Below are positions 27,801-37,443 of a stretch of DNA of 64,000 nt, piece after piece. The stretch's first letter is position 1. Each line of letters starts with the position of its first letter. The stretch spans positions 1,116,001 to 1,180,000 of the forward strand of contig CADCXD010000009.1 of the NCBI GenBank assembly GCA_902806575.1. Direction: 5' to 3'. The notes below the pieces were generated by a model. That model searched no databases and was not told the origin of the DNA. It was given only the letters and a program-made list of their open reading frames with translations. This DNA comes from Jackrogersella multiformis (lineage: Eukaryota > Ascomycota > Sordariomycetes > Xylariales > Hypoxylaceae). The position numbers were made by a program, and so were the translations under genes.

Positions 27801-30800
27801 TAAGTTTATAAGTTTTAATTTATCGTAAAACTTTAAATGTTTAATTTGATTTTTATAATAATTGGGGTAATATTTAATATATTTTTAAATTTTTTATAAA
27901 AAGTTATAAATATAAATCGATTTTAATTTATAAAATATTTATTTTGGTTTAAAATAATATTTTAAGTTATAAATTTTATTAAATAATTTATATATATAAA
28001 TTAATAAAATTATTAATTAATATAAATCATTTAATTTAATATAATATATAAAATTATTTGATTATATCCTTATTTTTATTAATTTTTAAAAAAATAATAT
28101 GTAAACGATTTAATCGTTTATTATAATTATATTTTTTTAATATTTTTTTTAAATTTATTATTTATTTTATTTATATCGATTATTTTAAATATTATTTAAT
28201 TAATAATGTTTTTCGTTATATTATAATTTGTTAAAATAATAATTAATTGTATATAAGATTATAATTAAATTTTATTATTTTGTATTGTAATTTAGTTTTT
28301 ATTAAAATGTTTAATAAAAATATAATTAAATAAATTACGTTAATTTTTATATTAATTTTGTTTTAAGGTATATTTATATGGAATATTATAATTTTAATTT
28401 TTTTTTTAATATATTTATTTTTAAAAACGTTATTTAATTATAATTTTAATACGTTAATATTGTTAGGTTTAATAATTTATTTTATAATATTTTAAACGAA
28501 TTTAATTTGTTTTTTATTAATACATATATAATTTTTATAATATATTAACGTTTATATTAAAATTTCGAAAGAATTTTTTATCGAATTTATTTTTTGGTTA
28601 ATATTTTTATTTTTTTATTTTATAAAAACTTAATTTTTTATTAATATTATAAGATATATTTTCGTAAAAACTTTATTATATTAATATATATTTCTAAATT
28701 AATTAATATTTATAATATTAAGATTTTTTTAATTATATTTAACTTATTAATTAAAAATCCAAATAAAATAATCGATAAAAAATTAAAAAATATTTTTTTT
28801 AATAATAATGTAAGTTTTATATTATTATATATATTAAAAATTTAATTAAAATATTTCTTATACTATTTTTTAATAATATTAATATATGTTTTAATAAAGC
28901 TTTGAAAAGGCTTTAATCTTTAATTTATAAATCGTTACGTAGAGGTTAGAGAATTTTTAAATTTTATTAACGTAACGTTAAAAAATTTTAAACTTTTTAA
29001 TAATATTATTATTATTTTATTTTTATACTTAAATATAATAGGTAATTAATAAAAAAATAAAACCTTGTTTATAACGTTAAAAACTTTTTTTTTATATTTT
29101 TTAAACGATTTTTTTTAATATGGTAATAGGTAAATATTTATTAAAACTTTTTTATTTAATAATTTAAAGTTGATAATTATTTAATTTTTTATTATTATTA
29201 ATAAATTTTTAAATAATAAAATAAGGATAATTAAATAATATAATTATATTTTATTAATTTATTTTATTTTATTTATATATTTAATTAAAAGTTTTATTAA
29301 AAAAAATTATTTTATATATTTAATAAATATATATATTTAGGTTTATACTTTTTTTATTAATTATTAATTAAATTAATTATTATTTTTTCTTTTTTTAATA
29401 TATTAATAATATTACGATTATATTAAATATTTTACTTATTTATTAAAGTAAATAATTATCGAATAAAAAAAAGGTTAAAATTGTAAATATATACGTTTTT
29501 TTTAATTATAAATTTTAAAATATTTTTAAGTTTAAATATACTTAAAATCAATATATTTATTTTAATAAAACTTTATTTTATTTTTAATAATAATTATAAA
29601 TTAATAAAAGATTTATTAATTAATAATAAAGCTTTTAATATTTTATTATTTAAATTAAATTTTGTTAAAATATTATATATATTTACGTTAAATTAATTTT
29701 TTTTTATAAAATATTTATATTTTTTTTTCAGTAATTTTTTTAATTTTTTTAATTTTAATATTACGTTATAAAATTATAAATTTATTAAATATATTTAAAA
29801 AAGCAATTTTTTTAAGCGTATTTATATTATAAATATTATTTATTACGCCTTTTATTTTAATGTAAAAAATAAAGTTTTTTTTACGTAATAAGTTAAAATA
29901 ATATATTAAAATAAATATTATTATTTTAATAAGGATAAAAAATTAATTTATAATTAAAACTTATTATTATATTTAATTTTTTAAATAATAATATTTTGTA
30001 AATATTTAATTTTTAAAATATAATATTAAAATTATATATATTTTATTATAATTAATAATTACGTTATATTTTTTAAGGAATTATTTTTTATTAATAAATT
30101 AAGCTAAAAATTTAAATAATTAATTTATATTTTTATTAAAACTTAAATTTAAACTTATCGTTTATATATTATTTTTTTTTAAAATTTAATCGAACATTTA
30201 ACTTTAATTTTTATAATTAATTTTCTTAAAATTAATTTTTATATATATATAAGTTTATTTAATTTAAATATTTTATCATTTTTAATAAATTTTCTTAATT
30301 ATATTTTATTTATTATTTAATTAAATATATTAATATTTATATATATTATTAATTTTTATTTTAATTTATTTAATATATTTATTTTTAGGCTTATATATTT
30401 TATTAACTTTTTATTTAAAAATAAAGAAATAATATTTTTAATTTTTATATTTATTAATTATAAGGGTAAAGGTATAATATTTTTTAATTATATTAATTAT
30501 ATTTTTGTTTTTACTTATTTTTAAATAAAATAAATATTAATAACTTTTTTAATTTTAAATTAAATCTTTATTATTATTTTATTTTTTAAGGTAATTATAA
30601 ATATTTAAGTTTTATATATTTATTAACGTATATACATTTAAAATAATTAAGTTTAATATTAAATATTTTATAATATTTCTGATATATATCTTTTTTTATA
30701 ATTAACTATTTACTTTTAAAAAATAAAAGGTAAAATATAAAGGTTTTAAATTTATTTATTAAATATTTTTTTATTAAAAAATAACTATTTATTTATAAAT

Positions 30801-30884
30801 CTTTTTTATTTTTTTTATTATTTTTTTTGTTTTATTTATACTTAACTTTATTTTATAAATATATATCGCTGTTAAGATAATTTT

Positions 30885-31118
30885 TTATTTTTTTTTATTG
30901 TTTTTAATATAAGTAAGGACGATTATTATAATATTTATAATTATTATAACCACGTTTATAATTATAATAGTAATAATCTTATCGGTTATTACTTTAATGC
31001 TTGTTATTTTATCTATTGTTATATTGATTATAATTTTAATTGCGGCTTTGATTGTAATTTTAATCGTAATTTTAATTATAATTATCATTATAATAATCTC
31101 TTTCTTGATTATAATCAT
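30885..31118 (-). pseudogene. Gag-like RG/Y-rich remnant in element B
   Basis: Minus-strand counterpart of 15,876-16,112. The open-frame translations of the two remnants share the words KAAIKIIINITID / KVAIDITIN and VITDK. It is more AT-mutated than the copy in A, with nearly every residue I, K, T or N. It lies about 2.3 kb inside the 5' LTR, as in A. Confidence 0.4.
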
Positions 31119-33270
31119 TAAAATTATAATTCTTTTAATATTAATTAAAATTATTTCGTTATTAATTATAATTATTCCGTTAATTATATTTATTATTATA
31201 ATAGTTTTAATTGTTTTAATAAACCTTTAATTAATTAATATAAGATATTATATTATTATAATTATAATAAATAAATTAAATATTTTTAAATAAATATATT
31301 ATTAAATATTATATAAAGTTTAATATTAATTTTTAAATTTTTACTTTTTTTTGTTAATATTTACTTGTGTTATATTAATTATTTTTTATTTAAATATTTA
31401 AAATAAACGTTTATAATTATTATAATTAACTTTAAGTTAATAATATTTAATAATTAAATTTTAATAAATATATTTCGTATCGTTTTATTTTTATTATTTT
31501 TTTTTAATAAATATTTAATATATTTATTAATTTTATAAATTTTTACGAAATAATTTATAAAAATTATTTTTGATTTTTATAATATTTATAATTATTTTTA
31601 ATAAAGGAATTATTTATTATTATAAATCTATTTATATCCGTTATAAAGTAATTAATATTATAAACTTTTTAATTTTTTAATATTAATTAATAATTTATTT
31701 TATTTTTTTATAATTATATAAATATTAAAACGTTATTAATTAAATTGTTAAACGGCTTATTAATAATTTAACGTTTAATTATAAATAAAATTATAGCTTA
31801 TTTTATAATATATATTTATAATTCATATATTAATTTAAAAATAAGATTAATTAATAAAAGTTATAATTTTTAAAATTAATTGGGTTTATTTATTAAATGT
31901 TATTTTAATTTTAAAATAAAAGGTTAAATAGGTTAATTAATTATTATTTAAATTATTTTATCCTAAATTTTAATTAATTAATTAAGTTATATATTTTTAT
32001 TTAATATAAAAGATTTATAATATAATTATATACCTTTATTATAAAAAAATATAATAAAAAAATATATAATAAATATTAATTTAATTATTTATAACTTAAT
32101 TTCTTAATTTCTTAATAAAAAAATAAAAAAGTTAATTTTAAGGTTTTATATAATTATTTATATTTATAATTAAATCTTTTAATAAATAATTAAAAATATT
32201 AAAAAAGTTATTTAAAAATTTTGTATAATTACTTATATAACCTTATTAACTTTAATTTTTTCGATAAATTATAATTAAATTTCTTAATATAAAATTAATA
32301 ATATAAATAAATTAATTTATAAATTAAATATAAGTATTAAAGTAATTATTAACGTTATTATAAATTGTATTTTTAAGTTATAAATTAATAAAAATTATAA
32401 TAACGTTAATAATATTAAAAAAATTAATAATTAAAAATTAAATAATAAAGGAATTTAATAATTAATTAAGTTAATTATTTCTTTCGTTAATAATCCTATT
32501 AATAATATTATAAGATTTAAATCGGTTAAAGAATTAATTAATATTAAGTTAATAAATAAAAAGTTAATTTTATTAATTAATATATAAAAATAATTAATAT
32601 AAAAAATTAATATTAATTTTTAAATAAAAACTTTTAAATTTAATAAAATAAATTATAATATAATTTTTAACGTTTTATTAAATACTTATTTAAATTTTTA
32701 AGGATTTAATACTTATTAAAGATTATAAAATAATGCTTTTATTATAGAATTCTATATAATATAAAAGCTTTATATTAATAAAAGAATTAATTTTATATTT
32801 AATAATATATTTATATAAAATAATAAATTATTTATATATAATTAATATAATTTTTATATTATTTAAAGGTTTTGGTAATTATAGATAAAAGTAATAATTT
32901 ATAAAATATTATTATTATTAAAGTTTAAAATTATAAAAAAACAAAAAACTTAATCGATTAAAAAAACTTAATCTTATTAAAATAATGTTAATATATAAAT
33001 TATAATATTATAAAAAAATAATAATATAATTAAATTTAATTAATAATAAATAAAACAAAATAACGAAAAAAATATTTGTAAAATATTTAAGGTTTAATAA
33101 TATTTAAGATCTAATAGCGTTTAAAGTTTAATAATTATTAATTAAATCTTTATTACGTTAATTTATTACAATTAATTAGCTTTAAATCCTTATTAATTAA
33201 TTAAAAGCTTAATTAATTTAACGGTAGGGTATGGATCGTTACGATATAACGAAAACAAAATATTATCATT

Positions 33271-33420
33271 TATTATATATTAATAAGTTAAAATAAAGGT
33301 TTTAAAATAATTATTTTTCTTAAGAATAAAAGTAAAGTTAATATCTTAAAAAATAACCAGTAGGTATAAAGCATGGGCCATTACCTTAACCACATACTAT
33401 ATAACTATGGCTCCTTATAA
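33271..33420 (-). repeat. 5' LTR of element B (best-preserved LTR copy)
   Basis: On the minus strand it reads TATAAGGAGCCATAGTTATA, then GTGGTTAAGGTAATGGCCCA, then TGCTTTATACCTACTGGTTA. It carries more unmutated C and G than the other three LTRs. Confidence 0.6.
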
Positions 33421-33683
33421 TAATAATATAATAAAAAATATATAATTTAAGAATTTATAATAAAATAAAAATTTTATTTATAACTTTATAAAAAGTATTA
33501 TTTCTTAAAACGATTTTTTAAGAAGTTTTTTTAATAATACGTAAGTTTATAAATTATTAAAAAAGGTTAAAAGTAAAAGTTTAATAAAATAACGTCGTAA
33601 TAAACCCGTTAAAGATTATTGATAATTTTAAAAATAATATTTATTAAAAACGATAAATATTTTTTATACTTCGATATTTTAAT
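33421..33683 (+). repeat. Tandem duplication unit 1, right part
   Basis: Continues unit 1 after element B. ATAAAATAAAAATTTTATTT and TTTATAACTTTATAA followed by AATAATACGTAAGTTTATAA match 34,785-34,870 in unit 2. It is followed directly by MITE copy 6. Confidence 0.55.
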
Positions 33684-33848
33684 ATAACTTTATAAAAGGT
33701 CTTATATTAAAAGAAATTATATATTTTATACCTTAAATTAAATAAATAAAATAAAAACATTTAATTTTTATTTTATTTTTCGCTCGTTTTAAAATAATAA
33801 AAAAACTATTAATTTTATATATTAAAATATATTTTATAAAATTCGTAT
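33684..33848 (+). mobile_element. MITE-like element, copy 6
   Basis: Follows the words TATACTTCGATATTTTAA at the end of the first unit of the tandem duplication. The core TTTTTCGCTCG and the terminal TTTATAAAATTCGTA match the family after C-to-T change. Copy 7 lies at the same relative place in the second unit. Confidence 0.5.
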
Positions 33849-33894
33849 TAATATCGATTATTAATTAAATTAAATTTTATAAATTAAATTAATA

Positions 33895-35230
33895 AGACAT
33901 TATTAATTTATATATATTATTATAATAAATTTCGTTTTAAAGTTTTTAAAATAAATAATAAAAGTTTTTTATAATAATTAAAAAGTAATAAAAAATATTA
34001 CGATATTTATAATATTTTAATATTAATTTTTCATTTAATTTTTTAAAAAAAATATTTATTTTTAAAAATAAAAAGTATTTTATGAAAAATTAAATTATAA
34101 TTTTTATAATATAATTAATATTAATAAATTAAAAATTATTTTTAAATATTTTTAAATAAAATTATAAAAAATATAAAAAATATATTTATTTATAATTATT
34201 ATTTATTATTTTTAAATAAATAAATTTTAAATAAATAAATTTTAAATAAATAAATTTTAAATAAATAAATTTTAAATAAATAAATTTTAAATAAATAAAT
34301 TTTAAATAAATAAATTTTAAATAAATAAATTTTAAATAAATAAATTTTAAATAAATAAATTTTAAATAAATAAATTTATTATTATTATAACGAATAATAT
34401 TATAATTATATTTAAAAAAGTACGTAATAACCTTTAAATATAATTATAATAATTAACGAGAAAATATAATTTATTTTAATAAATAACTTAAATTTACGAT
34501 AATTTACTTTTATTATTAATTTATACGCGCGTGGCTCGTATATACGGTTAAATGTTTTATATTTAAAGCTTTATATAATATAACTTTATATTATTATTTT
34601 TTTAAATTAATATAAATTTTATTTAATCGAAACTTAATAATTATTTATTTAATAAAATATTAATAACGTATATTTTAATATTATTTAATTTATATTTTAT
34701 AAATAATCTTTTAAATTTTAAATTTTAAATTTTTTAAACGTTTTAATTAATATAAATATTAAATTTATTATAAAATTTATCATAATAAAAATAAAATAAA
34801 AAGTTTATTTATAACTTTATAATAAATATTATTTTTTAAAAAAAACCTTAATAATACGTAAATTTATAAATTAAATTTATTAAAAAACTTTCGTATTTAT
34901 TTAATTATTTTAATAATAATTTTTTTAATCTCGAAAAAAATAATTTAATATATAAATTTAATTAAATAAAACCGATTTTAAATATTTAATAAAATAAAAA
35001 AGTTATAAATATAAAAATAATTTATAAATTATTAAAAAAACATTTAAAAAACTTATAAAAATTAATTAAAAAATATTAAAAACGAAAAAAAACCCCGTAA
35101 ATTCTTAAAAAATATTAAAACTAAAAATTTAACAAAATAATATTATAATAAATTTATTAAACATCGTTTATAATTTTTAAAATAATATTAATTAAAAACG
35201 ATTAAAAATTTTATACCTCGATATTTTAAT
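33895..35230 (+). repeat. Tandem duplication unit 2 (contains empty site for element B)
   Basis: Uninterrupted equivalent of unit 1. It includes a 15-bp tandem array not expanded in unit 1, and a segment near 34,520-34,560 with GC-bearing words (ACGCGCGTGGCTCG). It is followed by MITE copy 7. Confidence 0.55.
34210..34375 (+). repeat. 15-bp tandem array, about 11 copies
   Basis: The unit TTTTAAATAAATAAA is repeated head to tail with essentially no variation, unlike the surrounding decayed sequence. Unit 1 of the duplication has only one related motif at the same place (near 24,380), so the array expanded after duplication. Confidence 0.85.
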
Positions 35231-35390
35231 ATAATTTTTATAAAAACTTATATATAAATAAAATTTTATATTTTATATTTTAAATAAATAAAATAAAAAC
35301 TTTTAAATTTTTATTTTATTTTTTACTCGTTTAAAAAAAACGAATAAATTATTAATTTTATATATTATATATATTTTTATAAAGTTCGTA
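35231..35390 (+). mobile_element. MITE-like element, copy 7
   Basis: Preceded by TATACCTCGATATTTTAA, the same flank as copy 6, so both copies probably descend from one insertion made before the tandem duplication. Heavily mutated; identified from block order and the terminal TTTATAAAGTTCGTA. Confidence 0.5.
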
Positions 35391-35557
35391 TTATTTATTA
35401 AAAACTTTATAAAAATTTAAAATATAATAACTTTTTATAAACTTAAATAATAATTTCGAGCCGAAATTAACCGGAATTTATTACAAACTTTTATAATATC
35501 TTTAAATATAATAACCCTTCGTAACCTCGGGCAAACTTAAACATTCAAAACAATTCA

Positions 35558-36085
35558 ATGTCGCTTGACACCCGAAGACTCCAAACTCAACACATTACTG
35601 AAGGTTATCGTGATGGCATCACGGCTGGAAAGGTCGAAAGCATTCAGGCGGGATTTGACGAAGGCTTTAGCCTGGGCGCTACTATTGGGCTGAAGGTTGG
35701 TCGAATACTTGGTCTGCTTGAAGGCCTCGCTACGTCCATAAGATATATTACTGGTCCTCTCAATTCAGCACATGTCGATCAGCTTTTATCCGACGCACGA
35801 AACGAGCTAAGCACCGAGTCCGTATTTTGCCAGCAATATTGGGCACCAAACGGCAGTTGGAAATATATGGTCCATGGATCCAAAGTCGACGGTGGAGTTA
35901 TCCCGGGGGATGTCGCAAGAGACCATCCAGTTATTATGAAGTGGGAGGAACTCGTTGACCAGGAAGTCAGAAGGTGGAATCTAAATCAAAACCTCCCCAT
36001 CATCGGCAGTAATTTGTCTCAACCAGAAGCAGAAGAATCGCCGGCTATGGTTCAAGCCATGTCAGAAAAAGCTGTCGATTGGTGA
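35558..36085 (+). CDS. Yae1-family protein (N-terminus possibly missing)
   Basis: 175 aa, single exon. Residues about 15-56 form the deca-GX3 motif of the Yae1/Lto1 family: a glycine every four residues, in words such as GYRDG, AGFDEGFSLGATIG and GRILGLLEG. Yae1 works with Lto1 as an adaptor delivering Fe-S clusters to the ABC protein Rli1 during ribosome biogenesis in yeast. Fungal members normally have a longer acidic leader before this motif; here the first ATG is only about 14 residues upstream. The base just 5' of the gene is where the AT-rich compartment starts, and I see no splice acceptor or coding sequence upstream. So either this is the true start or the leader was lost at the border. 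The C-terminal half is ordinary and ends in TGA. Confidence 0.8.
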   Translation: MSLDTRRLQTQHITEGYRDGITAGKVESIQAGFDEGFSLGATIGLKVGRILGLLEGLATSIRYITGPLNSAHVDQLLSDARNELSTESVFCQQYWAPNGSWKYMVHGSKVDGGVIPGDVARDHPVIMKWEELVDQEVRRWNLNQNLPIIGSNLSQPEAEESPAMVQAMSEKAVDW

Positions 36086-36220
36086 TCAAACACTGATAAT
36101 CACGACCAGTGGGCTTCCCATGACTACTACGGCCTCCCCTCGATGTTCATCACCGGTATTATCTTATATCTCGCCTGTCGGCTTATGGCTATAGCTATAG
36201 GTAGACCCAAACGTCCAGGA

Positions 36221-37018
36221 TCACTCCGGCATTCGTCCCATCCTTCCCCGAAGTAGTAGATGAACAAGCTCTGTGTTTGACACATTCCTTGCTTCACTCG
36301 CACTCTCGTTATACTCTTCTGAGCTTGCCATTTCTCTAATGACATAGAATCTAAATTCCTTAATGCGTTGTAAACCGTTAAACTGATCGCCTCCAAGTCT
36401 TCCGATTTCAAAACGTAGCTTCTCATTAGTCACCCCTATTTTGGTGGCTCCGTTAATATCATGTATTGGCATGGGAATATCTCCTGAGAGCTCACTAGAT
36501 TCGTCGTTGCGCTGCCTTCTATAGGTGTCCCCATAGCCTCCGTACCCCTTGGTGTTAATATGAGCATCGAGCAAAGAATGTATCCATTTACGCTCAATAG
36601 GGAAGTCGTAGCAAATAACAACGAACTGTAACCGCCGTCGTAGTGGTCCGAAAGAACAACAACTTACCGGCTTTGCCTTAGGATCGCTGAAACTAATCGA
36701 ATCATACTTGTTGTCGCCGTGCTCACCGACTACGGACTTTCTTGCCTGGTTCGCGCATTGCTCGATCAACGTATCCGCGTAAAGGGGCTCGAGATGTCAC
36801 ATGGCTAAATACTCGAAAGTCAGTCAACAAGATGTGAGGATATCGAGTATGTAGCTCCGTGGCTTGTTGGCTGGTGGATTTAGGGCGTACAGTATGGAGT
36901 GCCAACGTGGATGTTCTTGCAATATCTGCTTTCGAGTTACGAGAAGCTCTTGAGGGCAGCCTTTTTGCCCTGGCGTAGGAGGATTGTGCAAGTGCTCTGG
37001 CCGAGTCTTGAGGTTCAT
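36221..37018 (-). pseudogene. Decayed hypothetical ORF with two in-frame TGA codons
   Basis: Two minus-strand open stretches (37,018-36,824 and downstream of 36,796 to 36,221) are in the same frame. They are separated only by two TGA codons, at 36,826-36,824 and 36,799-36,797, eight codons apart. The reading on both sides looks like ordinary protein (HNPPTPGQKG, ADTLIEQCANQARK, GATKIGVTNEKLRFEIG). TGA can arise from CGA or TGG by single transitions. An in-frame 42-nt segment (36,667-36,626) with GTAAGTT and CAG ends could be a very short intron. I do not recognise the family. It could instead be a live gene with an intron removing both stops, though no good splice pair does this. It converges on the Yae1 gene. 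Confidence 0.35.
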
Positions 37019-37443
37019 ACTTCAGAGTAAGCTTGGGTTGACTAGCGACAATGCTGGCTCTAGTCCCCCCCTCAGATAACTTCTCTGGAAACGGTGCTGT
37101 AGAGAGATGGCGCCATTTCGTGTTGTGGATATACCCAAGACACTCGAAACCGGAGACATAAAGGCGGCTCGCAGCAGTTACTCATAAATCGCTATAGTAG
37201 TATTCTTGGCCTTCGCGAAGATTATGTATTGCTTTACCCAGTCTCTGCAAGTGGGCGGCTGAATGCTGGCTGAGATCAGATGCGGATATTCAGTCACCGT
37301 TCCCAGATTGTCCATACACTATGGTTGGAAACTGGTCGATTTATTATAAATAATACACCCGTATTTTTTTGCCGGAAATGGTCCACCACTACTTTTCTCA
37401 TGCCTATTCTCATACGCGTGAGCTTCTGTAGAATCCTGTCATA
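37019..37443. other. Intergenic stretch, nothing recognised
   Basis: Balanced composition. It presumably holds the promoter of the sugar transporter. I see no RNA gene or repeat. Confidence 0.5.

Larger units (their letters stand above)
24691..33420 (-). mobile_element. LTR retrotransposon B (RIP-degraded, opposite orientation to A)
   Basis: Terminal repeats lie near 33,271-33,420 (5', minus strand) and 24,691-24,833 (3'). Reverse-complemented, they align with the LTRs of element A over their whole length. Interior matches include the segment just inside the 5' LTR (AAAGATTTAATTAATAATTA in both) and the RG-rich remnant. Size is about 8.7 kb. It is inserted within the first unit of a tandem duplication whose second unit gives the empty site. 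Confidence 0.65.
1..35460. repeat. AT-rich compartment of RIP-degraded transposons
   Basis: The block is overwhelmingly A and T, dense with stops in all frames, and has no believable gene. The few ORFs of 77-78 codons are low-complexity I/K/N/Y runs. The switch to balanced composition happens within about 80 bases, near 35,455-35,530. Repeated segments (listed separately) occur in both orientations with differences that are mostly C/T or G/A, the mark of repeat-induced point mutation in filamentous ascomycetes. Remaining C and G are mostly in CpG pairs. Stretches not covered by the named elements (for example 900-2,530, 2,700-5,180, 5,940-8,800, 8,970-12,950 and 21,750-23,460) look like unclassifiable transposon interiors. 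Confidence 0.9.

Noticed and set aside
30997..31230. 77-codon plus-strand ORF of I/L/V residues that looks like a membrane peptide
   Set aside because: It is the antisense of the RG-rich remnant of element B; the hydrophobic composition is an artefact of reading AT-rich codons.
34210..34375. CRISPR-like array
   Set aside because: Units are 15 bp, contiguous and without spacers, in a eukaryote.
1..35460. Possible giant Starship-type element or subtelomere
   Set aside because: No tyrosine-recombinase (captain) gene, no cargo genes and no telomeric repeats; the content is ordinary decayed transposons.
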